Below, piece after piece: positions 16,684 through 26,138 of a stretch of DNA of 64,000 nt (positions are counted from its first letter, which is position 1; the number at the start of each line of letters is the position of its first letter). This DNA is from WRGA01 sp031553395 (GTDB lineage: Bacteria; Bacteroidota; Bacteroidia; Bacteroidales; WRGA01). The stretch lies in assembly GCA_031553395.1 (NCBI GenBank), contig JAVBLR010000009.1, positions 1 to 64,000 on the forward strand, written 5' to 3'. The position numbers and the translations under genes are program-made. The notes under the pieces were generated by a model. The model saw nothing but the letters and a program-made list of their open reading frames with translations. It was not told the origin of the DNA and searched no databases.

Positions 16684-17859
16684 TTATATGATTTGTCGTT
16701 CCGAGTTTCCTTGATTCTCATTTTCAGTATCAAAACTACTGAAAAGTAAAATTGTATTTTTTAGATAATCGTATTCCATTTCGAAGCATTCGGAAAAAAC
16801 TTCGGCATTTAAATTCTCTTCAATTTGTTTTTGTGTCCAGAATTTTCCGGTTTTAAATTCTTCCTGACTTTGGATGCATTCTTCGTCACATGCATCAATA
16901 GTATATAAAAATATTAATCGTCGGGTTTTATCATTTTCGAATAGATATTTTATACTGAATCGTGGTTTTATGTCCGGTATTTTACATTCCTTATCTTTTA
17001 CTAGATTTATTGCTGCTTCATCTAATGTATGACCATATTTGACATATTTTTCGAAAGGATGGTCGATTTTTCCCGGGTCAAGTAACATATTTTCCATGCG
17101 TGGTATCAGGAATAATCGTCCTTTGCATGTAACTGCAATTCTAACGACAGGATGTAAATACTTGTTGCCATGTTTTGATGTTTCGGATTTAGCTATTTTC
17201 CCAATTACTTTTCCTTTTTCATCAACTATGGCCACCCATTCTTCCGAATTCAGTTTCTTTTGTAAATAAGATAACCGGATATATTCGAAGAAAAGCATCA
17301 GAAATACAAATATTGGAGCAAATGCCCAAATTAAAATACCATCCATTACATCTGTTTGAATGAATGGCAATAAGAAATATATTCCGGTTACTGTTAAGTG
17401 AGCTATAAATACATATAAGATAATTTTAGATACATGAACATATTCATCGATGCTATCTAATATTAAAGATGTAATTTGAGATTTGGTAATGTTTATGAAA
17501 AATAATTGTATTTGTTTCTTAAAAAGAACCGTTAAACTAAGTACGATTACGAAAGTTATTTCTGTTACTAAAGGCGAATAATATGAATAAAGTAAGTTAT
17601 CGAAAATAGGAAAAAAATAGAGAATTGTATTTATAGATAAGGTTGTAACGGAAACTCCTAAAAACATTCCAGAATATATTTTACCTTTTCCACCTACGGA
17701 AACAACAAATAAGGAGCATAAGAATGTTGTTAAAAAACCGGCCAATAAAGATGTTGAATATGATGTAATGTAATTAACTGATACAAATACCACTAATGGT
17801 ACCACCCCTAATAGTGGATTATCAGTTAATCGGTAGTATATTTTTTTTAAATTATTCAT
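16684..17859 (-). CDS. Six-span membrane protein with a degenerate Nudix-like C-terminal domain
   Basis: I recognise no named family for the whole 391-aa protein. About six membrane segments lie between residues 14 and 193. The cytosolic part from about 207 to 370 resembles an IDI-type Nudix domain: WVAIVDEKGKVIGKI, then YLHPVVRIAVTCKGRLFLIPR, then a box-like GHTLDEAAINLVKDK at 276-290. The canonical Nudix box (Gx5Ex7REUxEE) is not preserved: the REx2EE catalytic part is missing. The domain is therefore probably a binding or sensing module rather than a hydrolase. The gene has its own terminator. It could be a nucleotide- or lipid-responsive membrane regulator; this is inference only. Confidence 0.6.
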   Translation of the reverse strand: MNNLKKIYYRLTDNPLLGVVPLVVFVSVNYITSYSTSLLAGFLTTFLCSLFVVSVGGKGKIYSGMFLGVSVTTLSINTILYFFPIFDNLLYSYYSPLVTEITFVIVLSLTVLFKKQIQLFFINITKSQITSLILDSIDEYVHVSKIILYVFIAHLTVTGIYFLLPFIQTDVMDGILIWAFAPIFVFLMLFFEYIRLSYLQKKLNSEEWVAIVDEKGKVIGKIAKSETSKHGNKYLHPVVRIAVTCKGRLFLIPRMENMLLDPGKIDHPFEKYVKYGHTLDEAAINLVKDKECKIPDIKPRFSIKYLFENDKTRRLIFLYTIDACDEECIQSQEEFKTGKFWTQKQIEENLNAEVFSECFEMEYDYLKNTILLFSSFDTENENQGNSERQII

Positions 17860-17930
17860 TTAAAAATGCATTTTTGTTACTTATTTTGTAAATATGACCT
17901 GTTTGAATAACAAATTATAAGTGTATTTGT

Positions 17931-18773
17931 TTACCCTTCTGCACGATAAGAAGATCTTACTAAAGGTGCACTTTCCACTTTTTCAAAGCCTTTTTCCAAA
18001 GCCTTTTCTTTAAAGTATTGAAAAGCACTAGGATGGATGTATTCATATACTGGAATATGTTTTTTTGTTGGTTGTAAATATTGCCCGATAGTTAGTTTTT
18101 TGCATCCGGTTTTTAACACGTCGTCCATTAATTCCAAAACTTCGTTATTAGTTTCTCCCAAGCCTACCATAATTCCGGTTTTAGTTTGAATTCCTTTATT
18201 GCTGATATAAGATAAAAGGTTAAGACTTGTGTTGTATTTTGCCGCACTCCGTATTTGTGGAGTCAGGCGAGAAACTGTTTCTAAGTTGTGCCCAACTATA
18301 TCAGCTTTGGCCTCGATAATAATATCGAGCAGTTCTTCCTTTCCTTGAAAATCAGGGATAAGGATTTCTATTTTTGTTGTAGGATTTAATTCTTTGATGA
18401 ATTGGATGGTTTTTTTCCAATGTGCAGCACCTAAATCAGGCAAATCATCCCGATCTACGGAAGTAATTACAATATACGAAAGTTGCATCAATTGAATGGA
18501 TTGTGCAATTTTTAGTGGTTCTTCTTTGTCTAAAGGTAAAGGTTTACCTGTATTGGTATTGCAAAATTTGCAGGAACGGGTACAAATATCTCCGGCTATC
18601 ATAAATGTTGCAGTTCCTTTACTCCAACATTCTCCTTGATTAGGACATCGTCCGCTACTGCAAATAGTATGTAGATTGTGTGATTCTACAATTCGTTTGG
18701 TTTGGGTGAATGTATGATTGTTCCCCAATTTTACTTTTAACCAATCTGGTTTTTGAGTTCTTTTTTCAAGCAT
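17931..18773 (-). CDS. lipA: Lipoyl synthase LipA
   Basis: LipA inserts two sulfurs into the octanoyl group on lipoyl domains, using radical SAM chemistry. The auxiliary cluster is bound by C38, C43 and C49 (CSSGRCPNQGEC) and the radical SAM cluster by C64, C68 and C71 (CTRSCKFC). The C-terminal RSSYRA matches the conserved RSSY motif, whose Ser is an auxiliary-cluster ligand. The start at 18773 (MLEKRTQKPDWLK) gives 280 aa, the usual length; an upstream in-frame ATG at 18842 would add an unlikely 23 residues. It lies 84 bp downstream of the DPP IV gene on the same strand. Confidence 0.96.
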   Translation of the reverse strand: MLEKRTQKPDWLKVKLGNNHTFTQTKRIVESHNLHTICSSGRCPNQGECWSKGTATFMIAGDICTRSCKFCNTNTGKPLPLDKEEPLKIAQSIQLMQLSYIVITSVDRDDLPDLGAAHWKKTIQFIKELNPTTKIEILIPDFQGKEELLDIIIEAKADIVGHNLETVSRLTPQIRSAAKYNTSLNLLSYISNKGIQTKTGIMVGLGETNNEVLELMDDVLKTGCKKLTIGQYLQPTKKHIPVYEYIHPSAFQYFKEKALEKGFEKVESAPLVRSSYRAEG

Positions 18774-18857
18774 TGATTTATTAAAAAAATAAAACATCAT
18801 AACATTCTTTCTAAAGACGGAACATTCTGATGTTTTTCTCATATTTATTCAAAAATA

Positions 18858-21026
18858 TTACAAATTTTTAAATAAATATTCACTCATTCTAGTATATAAA
18901 TGAATTCGCGTGTTTCCACCATAGATACTGTGGTTGCGGTCGGAGTAAATTTGCATATCAAATTGCTTGTTAGCATTTACCAATGCATCCGAATAATCCA
19001 ATGTGTTTTGAAGATGCACATTGTCATCGGCTGTTCCGTGGATTAGCAATAAGTTTCCATTAAATTGATAAGCTAATTTTATCGGAGAAGTTTGTTCGTA
19101 CCCATCGAAATTTTCTTTTGGTGTACGCATGTATCTTTCTGTGAAAGCTGTGTCGTATAGTCGCCAGTCGGTAATTGGGGCAACTGAAATTCCTGTTTTG
19201 AAAACTCCGTTACTCCGGCTCATGCTCATTAAAGTATTGAATCCTCCAAAACTCCATCCCCAAATACCGATGCGATTTTTATCAATATAAGGTAAACCGC
19301 CTAAATATTTTGCAGCCTCAATTTGACTGTCGGATTCTTTTACTCCCAAATGCATGTAAGTAGAATTGCGGAATGCTGTGCTGCGAGCACCGGTTCCTTC
19401 GCCATCTACACAAACAACAATATAACCGTTTGTTGCCAAATAATATTCCCAATCAAATTCGTATTGGTCTAATACTTCCTGCGAATTGGGGCCACCATAT
19501 TGTACCATTAATACCGGATATTTTTGAGAAGCATTGAAGTTTGCCGGTTTCAATATCCAAGCATTCAGTTGCATCCCCGAAGATGTTGGTATTTGAATAA
19601 ATTCTTTCTGGGTAATGTTTAACGATTTTAGTTGTTCTTGCAAACTTGTATTAGTTTCAATTACACGAATTGTTTTTCCGTTGGCATCATTTACAGAAAT
19701 GACCGGAACAGTATTGATTGTAGAATATGTATTTATAAAATATTTGAAACTTTTGCTAAAAGCAGCTTTATTCGTTCCCGATTGAAAAGAAAGTTTTGAC
19801 TTTTTTCCTTTTAAATCAACTGAATAAACTGTGCGTTTCATCGGACTTTCTTCAGCTGATTCATAATATAAACTTTTTGAAGTTCCATCAAATCCATATA
19901 CATTCGTAATATCCCAATTTCCCGAAGTAAGTTGCTTTATTAATACTCCGTTAATTGTGTATAAATATGCATGACGATACCCATCTTTTTCGCTTACATA
20001 AATAAAATTTTCGGGAGTAAATGAAATATAATCCAGATTATCAGGGTCTACGAATGTCTCGCTTTCTTCCCGAAGGATTTGTTTGCACAATCCCGATTTT
20101 GGATTGGCATAATACATTGTCATCACATTTTGTAATCGGTTTAATGTCATTATGGCCAATTGATCGGTATTTCCTGTGAAACGAATACGTGGAATATATG
20201 ATTCCGAATCAATTGGTAATTCCATTTTTTTCAAAGCCTTGGTTTCTACCGAATATACCTGCACACTCACTGTTGAATTAGCAGTTCCTGTTTTTGGATA
20301 TTTATAACGATATTCGGATGGATAAGGACTTTCGGTATGATAAACCGGGAAAGAATATTCTTGTACGTTTGTCTCATCGAATCTGATAAATCCGATAAAA
20401 TTATTATCAGCAGACCAATCAAATGCTTTATTGAAAGCAAATTCTTCTTCATAAACCCAATCGGGAAGGCCATTAATTATTTTATTGAATTCGCCGTCCT
20501 TTGTTATAGCACTTTCTGTTCCGTAATCCAGTTTTTTCAGATACAGATTATTATCCCGAACAAACGCAATCATTCGCCCATTTGGAGAAAATGTAGCTTG
20601 CATTTGTTTTTCTTTTGTTTCGGATAAGGGTTCAATTAGATTCCGTTTAATGTCGTATACCCAATAATTGGCTTTAAACGAACGACGGTAGATTTTTTCT
20701 TTATCCGTATAAATCAATATCTTATTTTCAACCGGACTTAATTCATAGCCGTCTATTTTTTCAAAATTACATTCTCTTGCAGTTGCTACATCGAATAAAG
20801 TTTCGGTTGCTTCGCCTGTTTTATAGCTGTATTTAATGATTCTTGTATCATCCCCATCCAGTTGGGTATAATGTTCTCCACCGGCAGTTGATGTTATTTT
20901 GGAAATATAGTTAGGTGCATATTTTCCTTCGATGATGTCTTTTAAAAATTCTGTTTGTTTTTGTGCAAATGTGTTTGCTGATGTGCAAATGAGTGCGATT
21001 GCAATACCGATGATTATATTTCTCAT
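18858..21026 (-). CDS. Dipeptidyl peptidase IV (S9B)
   Basis: The 722-aa exported protease removes X-Pro or X-Ala dipeptides from peptide N-termini, probably in the periplasm or at the outer membrane. The signal peptide MRNIIIGIAIALICTSANTFAQ starts at 21026. An eight-bladed propeller domain (about 40-490) contains the DWVYEEEFAF double-Glu motif that binds the substrate amino group in DPP IV. The alpha/beta hydrolase domain carries S592 (GWSFGGF), the Asp in GTADDNVH (667/668) and H699 (DRNHSIYGG). All are intact. Together with the T9SS subtilase it fits a peptide-degrading lifestyle. Confidence 0.95.
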   Translation of the reverse strand: MRNIIIGIAIALICTSANTFAQKQTEFLKDIIEGKYAPNYISKITSTAGGEHYTQLDGDDTRIIKYSYKTGEATETLFDVATARECNFEKIDGYELSPVENKILIYTDKEKIYRRSFKANYWVYDIKRNLIEPLSETKEKQMQATFSPNGRMIAFVRDNNLYLKKLDYGTESAITKDGEFNKIINGLPDWVYEEEFAFNKAFDWSADNNFIGFIRFDETNVQEYSFPVYHTESPYPSEYRYKYPKTGTANSTVSVQVYSVETKALKKMELPIDSESYIPRIRFTGNTDQLAIMTLNRLQNVMTMYYANPKSGLCKQILREESETFVDPDNLDYISFTPENFIYVSEKDGYRHAYLYTINGVLIKQLTSGNWDITNVYGFDGTSKSLYYESAEESPMKRTVYSVDLKGKKSKLSFQSGTNKAAFSKSFKYFINTYSTINTVPVISVNDANGKTIRVIETNTSLQEQLKSLNITQKEFIQIPTSSGMQLNAWILKPANFNASQKYPVLMVQYGGPNSQEVLDQYEFDWEYYLATNGYIVVCVDGEGTGARSTAFRNSTYMHLGVKESDSQIEAAKYLGGLPYIDKNRIGIWGWSFGGFNTLMSMSRSNGVFKTGISVAPITDWRLYDTAFTERYMRTPKENFDGYEQTSPIKLAYQFNGNLLLIHGTADDNVHLQNTLDYSDALVNANKQFDMQIYSDRNHSIYGGNTRIHLYTRMSEYLFKNL

Positions 21027-21056
21027 AAGATAAAAAAGTAAAAAAGGTAAAAAAAT

Positions 21057-21097
21057 AAAAGGCAACAGATAAAATACACTTTTATCTGTTGCCTTTT
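21057..21097 (-). terminator. Terminator after the ior-linked lipoprotein gene
   Basis: A perfect 18-bp stem (AAAAGGCAACAGATAAAA with its complement) has a T-run on the minus strand. It separates the ior operon from the DPP IV gene. Confidence 0.9.
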
Positions 21098-21104
21098 ATT
21101 TTTT

Positions 21105-21983
21105 TTACCTTAATTGGTTTATTGTGTTTTCGCAAAATTCGATTCTATTTTTTGCTGCCTTTATTTCATAATTTGTCTTAGTGATTCCTGCTAATGCAGT
21201 GCTTAGATCGTATATCTGTGTCAAAGCTTCTTTTTCTTGTTGGCTAAGCGTATATGAATAAGGCGTTTTTCCTCCTAAAAAACTAATTTTCAATGGTTGT
21301 TCTTTATAGGTGTATAGAAAATCGATAAAGCCATTATCATTTCCTCGTTTGTAATTTAATGTTTGCGTGGAAACACCGCCATCCACAAATGTATAGTTGT
21401 TTCCATCATCTTTTGAAAGTGGAGGAGAGTCAGCATAAGTACCATCATTTGTTTCAGCTTTTAATGAATTATAGCTACCTTGTCCATGCCCATAAATAGT
21501 GGCGGTGATATTCATTTCTCCATTTTCAGTTACAGTAAAACGCAAAAATGTTTTTCCGATATTTCGTTCAACAGTTTGATTCTTATTCAGATAGTTGCCA
21601 ATAGTCTGATATTCTGTATTTCTTTCGAATCCTAGAGCTTCTTTTAGACCATATACTTTTTTTGTATTGACAATCAATAAACTATCCAAATACTTTAATG
21701 AGTGTTCCTGTTCTTTTTTTTCGACTCTCCACATTAACTTATTGCTTTCCTTGATAACGGCAATTTCTTTGGGATAAAGCAGTTTAATGCTGTCGATTTG
21801 TAATTTTGCAGCATTAAAATCATTTTTTTCGTTGTAGGTACGTGCTAATTCCAAACGCTGTTTAGCTTTTTCTTCATTGCTGACACAGGATACTATAAAT
21901 AATAGCAATAAAAAAGTTATCCAACAAACACATTGATTATTGGATAACTTTTTACAAATATAATTCTTATCAGAAAAGTTCAT
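21105..21983 (-). CDS. Lipoprotein of unknown function downstream of iorB
   Basis: I do not recognise this 292-aa protein. A membrane segment ends in the lipobox FIVSCVS (Cys at about residue 33). It is followed by a TPR-like helical stretch (RLELARTYNEKNDFNAAKLQIDSIKLLYP, about 43-72), a coiled helical region, then a beta-rich domain (about 115-240) with YGHGQGSYNSLKAETNDG, and a final helix. It starts 30 bp after iorB on the same strand and ends at a strong terminator, so it is probably transcribed with iorAB. A functional link to oxoacid metabolism is not obvious. The start could be somewhat further in, nearer the hydrophobic segment. Confidence 0.65.
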   Translation of the reverse strand: MNFSDKNYICKKLSNNQCVCWITFLLLLFIVSCVSNEEKAKQRLELARTYNEKNDFNAAKLQIDSIKLLYPKEIAVIKESNKLMWRVEKKEQEHSLKYLDSLLIVNTKKVYGLKEALGFERNTEYQTIGNYLNKNQTVERNIGKTFLRFTVTENGEMNITATIYGHGQGSYNSLKAETNDGTYADSPPLSKDDGNNYTFVDGGVSTQTLNYKRGNDNGFIDFLYTYKEQPLKISFLGGKTPYSYTLSQQEKEALTQIYDLSTALAGITKTNYEIKAAKNRIEFCENTINQLR

Positions 21984-22013
21984 ATTAATACCTCCTTCTC
22001 CGAGTTTTTAATT

Positions 22014-22592
22014 TTAATTCTTAATCTGATTTTTTCCGGCTTCTAACGCTTTTAAGTTCAAGTCGATAATTTCCTGACCTTTTCGTTCGAAAATGCTTTT
22101 AATTCCAGCCGCGATTTTATCATACGAAATTCCTAAAAATGGAGTCGTTGCGCCTAATAAAACAATATTTGCAACACGAGCCGAACCGACTTCTTTTGCA
22201 ATTTTGTCTACATCAACAACAATCTTATTCGGCAATTTGTTTATTTCTGCCATAATATCGTCAATTTCCGGATAATCGGGAATGTTGTTGAAAGGTGCAG
22301 AATTGGTAACCAACCATCCATCTTTTTTCAAATACGGTAAATAACGAAGCGCTTCCATCGGTTCCAATGAAATAATCAAATCGGCTTTTCCTTCCGGAAT
22401 CAAGTCTGATGCAATTGGAGAATCCGAAATGCGTAAATTGGATTGTACATCTCCGCCACGTTGGCTCATTCCGTGTACTTCGGCTTGTTTCATATATAAT
22501 CCATTTGCTAAAGCTGCTTCTCCGATTACAGCCGCAATGGATAAAATTCCTTGTCCGCCGACTCCTGATAGTATAATATCTGTTTTCATCAT
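22014..22592 (-). CDS. iorB: Indolepyruvate ferredoxin oxidoreductase, beta subunit
   Basis: IorB is the gamma-domain subunit of the oxidoreductase that converts aryl pyruvates (from Trp, Phe, Tyr) to aryl-acetyl-CoA with reduction of ferredoxin, or the reverse. The N-terminal motif DIILSGVGGQGILSIA and the MSQRGGDVQSNLRI segment are typical. At 192 aa the length is normal. The start codon (22592, or 22589 one codon later) directly abuts the iorA stop at 22593-22595, which implies translational coupling. Confidence 0.92.
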   Translation of the reverse strand: MMKTDIILSGVGGQGILSIAAVIGEAALANGLYMKQAEVHGMSQRGGDVQSNLRISDSPIASDLIPEGKADLIISLEPMEALRYLPYLKKDGWLVTNSAPFNNIPDYPEIDDIMAEINKLPNKIVVDVDKIAKEVGSARVANIVLLGATTPFLGISYDKIAAGIKSIFERKGQEIIDLNLKALEAGKNQIKN

Positions 22593-24179
22593 TTACTTCT
22601 TTTTCTTTTTTCCAATTATTTGAATGCATTCGCGACAAGGTATAATTACCGAAACTCCTTTGTATTCGATTTCTTCGCGAATAATTTTTCTCATTTCTTC
22701 GTGATTCTTTTTTAATGGAATAAATTCCCTGATATGTTTTGGGTCAACACCAATTCCGGCACAAATTGCATGAAGTTTTCCTGTTCCGGCAGAATCTTGT
22801 CCACCTGTCATTGCCGTGGTTTCATTGTCAGAAATGATAATCGTAACATTTGTATTTTCATTTACACAATCCAATAATCCAGTTATTCCCGAATGTGTAA
22901 ATGTTGAATCGCCGATAACGGCAATTGCCGGATACAATCCTCCGTCGGCAGCTCCTTTTGCCATCGTTATAGAAGCTCCCATATCCACACAGGAATCAAT
23001 TGCTCTGAATGGCGGCAATGCTCCCAATGTATAACAGCCTATATCACTGAATATTCTTGCATTTTCATATTCTTTGGCAACTTCATTTAGGATCTCATAC
23101 ACATCGCGGTGTCCGCAACCTTGACAAAGGGATGGCGGGCGCATTTTTACTATTTCGGGAATTACTGCCGTTTTTTCTTGAGTAAATCCTAATGCTTTTG
23201 CAACACTGTCAGGAGTTAATTCTCCATCACGCGACAATGTTCCATCCAAACGTCCTTTTACTTTTACTCCAATTCCCAAATAGCCTTTTAATGCTTCTTC
23301 GACCAAAGGATAACCATCTTCTAATACTAGAATTTCATCGCAACTTTCAATTAATTTTAATAATTGCTTTTTAGGTAAAGGATATTGACCGATTTTCAAT
23401 ATTGGATGTTCACAACCCGAAGGATAGTTTTCCATCAAATAGTTGTATGCAATTCCGCAAGTTATGATTCCCAATTTTTTGTTGGGAGCATCAATGTATT
23501 GATTATAGGAAGATTGTTCTGACTTTTCGATAAATGTATTCTGAGCTTCAATTAACCATTTAAAACGTTTACGGGCAATGGCCGGAAGTAACACAAATCG
23601 TTGTGGTTCTTTTGGGAAAGTAAGTTCATTTTGCTTTTTTACAGCTTTCCTTTCTACGCCCGAACGGGAATGAGCCAAACGTGTTGTAATACGCAATACA
23701 AGTGGAACTCCCAATGTTTCGGATAATTCGAACCCGTTGTAAACCATGTCGTAAGCTTCCTGTTGATTGGATGGTTCCAATACCGGAATCATAGCGAATT
23801 GAGCATAGAAACGGGAATCCTGCTCGTTCTGAGATGAGTGCATCGATGGGTCGTCGGCAGCCAACACAACTAATCCGCCATTGATACCTGTCATAGCTGA
23901 ATTAATAAAAGCATCAGCAGCCACATTCATGCCAACATGTTTCATACATACCAACGCCCTTTTGCCAACGTAAGACATTCCCAATGCAGCTTCCATAGCT
24001 GTTTTTTCATTAGCCGACCATTTGCTGTGGATATTTCTTTCTTTTGCCTCAGATGAGGATTGGATATATTCCGTAATTTCGGTTGAAGGAGTCCCGGGAT
24101 AAGCATACACGCCTGATAATCCGGCATCTATTGCAGCTTGAGCAATGGCTTCATCCCCTAATAACAGTACTTTATTCAT
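22593..24179 (-). CDS. iorA: Indolepyruvate ferredoxin oxidoreductase, alpha subunit, without ferredoxin domain
   Basis: IorA carries the thiamine diphosphate active site of the enzyme made with IorB. The N-terminal PYR-like domain has AYPGTPSTEI; the TPP domain has CQGCGHRDVY and GDSTFTHSGITGLLDC...NETTAMTGG. Archaeal IorA proteins end in a two-cluster ferredoxin domain. This 528-aa protein ends with only CREC and a poly-Lys tail (GKKKKK), so the clusters are lacking. The enzyme would need a separate ferredoxin, or the short form may be normal for this lineage. A -7 element is on the minus strand at 24233-24240. Confidence 0.93.
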   Translation of the reverse strand: MNKVLLLGDEAIAQAAIDAGLSGVYAYPGTPSTEITEYIQSSSEAKERNIHSKWSANEKTAMEAALGMSYVGKRALVCMKHVGMNVAADAFINSAMTGINGGLVVLAADDPSMHSSQNEQDSRFYAQFAMIPVLEPSNQQEAYDMVYNGFELSETLGVPLVLRITTRLAHSRSGVERKAVKKQNELTFPKEPQRFVLLPAIARKRFKWLIEAQNTFIEKSEQSSYNQYIDAPNKKLGIITCGIAYNYLMENYPSGCEHPILKIGQYPLPKKQLLKLIESCDEILVLEDGYPLVEEALKGYLGIGVKVKGRLDGTLSRDGELTPDSVAKALGFTQEKTAVIPEIVKMRPPSLCQGCGHRDVYEILNEVAKEYENARIFSDIGCYTLGALPPFRAIDSCVDMGASITMAKGAADGGLYPAIAVIGDSTFTHSGITGLLDCVNENTNVTIIISDNETTAMTGGQDSAGTGKLHAICAGIGVDPKHIREFIPLKKNHEEMRKIIREEIEYKGVSVIIPCRECIQIIGKKKKK

Positions 24180-24232
24180 TTTCTATTTTTGAAATATTTT
24201 TATAAATCTAAAATGAGATATTTTTAAGGTTA

Positions 24233-24240
24233 CAAAGATA
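24233..24240 (-). promoter_or_regulatory. -7 element of the ior operon
   Basis: On the minus strand the sequence reads TATCTTTG, a perfect TAnnTTTG, 54 bp before the iorA start. No -33 element is clear. Confidence 0.55.
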
Positions 24241-24354
24241 AAAAAAATACTTCGTGTTGTTTGATTTTGTTACGCTTTTGCTACAATTGAACAAATGAGT
24301 GATTTTAGGTAAAGAATAAAGTTAGTTGTCTGAAAAATAGGACAACTGAAAATG

Positions 24355-24386
24355 TTGTCATCAAAGAATAAATCTACCTATCTTTG
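24355..24386 (+). promoter_or_regulatory. Promoter of the FAD-dependent dehydrogenase gene
   Basis: A TTG at 24355-24357 and TATCTTTG at 24379-24386 are separated by 21 bp, close to the Bacteroidetes -33/-7 spacing. The gene starts 25 bp downstream. Confidence 0.6.
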
Positions 24387-24410
24387 TCCTTTATAAGATA
24401 AAAAACTTAG

Positions 24411-25970
24411 ATGATTAAAGAAATTCAACTTCGGCTTCTTCCGCAAGAAGCTTCTTCCGAGCAAAATATAAAACACGTGTTGGTTAGGGAACATGCTATT
24501 TCTAATCAGGATATAAATGCTGTTAGAATATTAAAACGTTCTGTTGATGCACGTCAACGAACAATTTATGTGAATTTGAAAATCAGGGTTTATATCAATG
24601 AACTTCCTGTTGATGATGAATTTACTTCAATTGATTATCCCAATGTTTCTGATGCAAAACAAGTTATTGTTGTTGGAGCAGGGCCAGGAGGATTGTTTGC
24701 GGCATTACGACTGATAGAATTAGGTGTGAAACCTATCATTATTGAACGGGGAAAGAATGTTCATGAACGAAGAAAAGATATTGCTCAAATCAGTCGTGAG
24801 CAAACTGTAAACCCCGAAAGTAATTATTGTTTTGGCGAAGGTGGAGCAGGCGCTTATTCTGATGGGAAGTTGTATACGCGGAGTAAAAAACGAGGCTCAG
24901 TTGAACGGATTCTGAATATTTTTTGTCAGCATGGAGCAAGTGTATCTATTTTAAGTGATGCACATCCGCATATTGGAACGGATAAATTGCCGCGTGTAAT
25001 AGAAAATATCCGGGAGCAAATTATCCGAAGTGGTGGTGAAATTCATTTTGAAACCCGCATGGATGATTTACTGATTGAAAATAATGAAATTAAAGGTATT
25101 CAAACAAATACAGGAAAAGTATTTACAGGTCATGTAATTTTGGCAACCGGGCATTCGGCTCGGGATGTTTACCAAATCTTACATTCAAAAAATATTCCTC
25201 TTGAGGCTAAAGGTATTGCGGTTGGTGTACGATTGGAACATCCGCAGGAGTTAATAGATCAAATTCAATATCATAATAAAGAAGGGCGAGGAAAGTATTT
25301 ACCGGCAGCTGAATATAATTTTGTTACACAATTGGGTGGGAGAGGAGTGTATTCTTTTTGTATGTGCCCGGGCGGATTTGTTGTTCCTTCTGCAAGTGAT
25401 GCAAATCAAGTGGTTGTAAATGGAATGTCGCCGTCGAATCGTGGTTCTTGTTGGGCTAATTCGGGGATGGTGGTAGAAATTCATTCTGAAGATTTTCCGG
25501 AGTATGCTAAATTTGGAGAGCTAGCTTTATTAAAATTTCAAGAGAATTTTGAATATCAGTCTTTCTTAAACGGAGGAATGAAACAAACTGCGCCGGCTCA
25601 GCGAATGGCTGATTTTGTAAAAGGAAAAGTTTCGTTTGATTTACCCGAAAGTTCGTATACTCCCGGACTTGTTTCTTCCCCGCTGCATTTTTGGATGCCC
25701 GAATTTGTTTCTTCCCGTTTGAAAGATGGTTTTTCCAATTTCGGAAAAATGTCGAAAGGATTTTTTACCAACGAAGCTCTTTTGATTGGTGTTGAATCCC
25801 GAACCTCTTCACCTGTGCGAATCATAAGAAATAAAGAAACTTGTGAGCATATTTCTATCAAAGGTTTATTTCCTTGTGGAGAAGGTGCCGGATATGCTGG
25901 TGGAATTGTTTCGGCTGCAATTGATGGTGAACGGTGTGCCGAAGGAGCAATACAATCAATTAATAATTAA
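24411..25970 (+). CDS. FAD-dependent dehydrogenase (COG2509 type)
   Basis: The 519-aa protein belongs to a widespread but uncharacterised flavoprotein family. After an N-terminal domain of about 85 residues, a Rossmann FAD-binding motif VIVVGAGPGGLFAALRL begins near residue 86. A conserved segment CFGEGGAGAYSDGKLYTR near residue 140 and a C-terminal GLFPCGEGAGYAGGIVSAAIDG are diagnostic of this group. No membrane segment or signal is seen, so it is cytosolic. The substrate is unknown. It is divergent from iorA across 231 bp and not clearly in an operon. Confidence 0.88.
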   Translation: MIKEIQLRLLPQEASSEQNIKHVLVREHAISNQDINAVRILKRSVDARQRTIYVNLKIRVYINELPVDDEFTSIDYPNVSDAKQVIVVGAGPGGLFAALRLIELGVKPIIIERGKNVHERRKDIAQISREQTVNPESNYCFGEGGAGAYSDGKLYTRSKKRGSVERILNIFCQHGASVSILSDAHPHIGTDKLPRVIENIREQIIRSGGEIHFETRMDDLLIENNEIKGIQTNTGKVFTGHVILATGHSARDVYQILHSKNIPLEAKGIAVGVRLEHPQELIDQIQYHNKEGRGKYLPAAEYNFVTQLGGRGVYSFCMCPGGFVVPSASDANQVVVNGMSPSNRGSCWANSGMVVEIHSEDFPEYAKFGELALLKFQENFEYQSFLNGGMKQTAPAQRMADFVKGKVSFDLPESSYTPGLVSSPLHFWMPEFVSSRLKDGFSNFGKMSKGFFTNEALLIGVESRTSSPVRIIRNKETCEHISIKGLFPCGEGAGYAGGIVSAAIDGERCAEGAIQSINN

Positions 25971-26093
25971 AAGTTTTGAAGAAAAAAGTATTTCTAGAAT
26001 TTCTGTCTAACTAATATTTAAGTGTTGGTAACTGTTATTTTTGAAAGATTAAAATCTTCATTTTTACACCCTAATAGCATCAAACTTTTTTCA

Positions 26094-26101
26094 TAGTTTT
26101 G
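26094..26101 (+). promoter_or_regulatory. -7 element upstream of ispG
   Basis: TAGTTTTG matches TAnnTTTG, 37 bp before the ispG start. Confidence 0.45.
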
Positions 26102-26138
26102 TATTTGAAAAAGATAAACCTCATTTACTTATAATATT

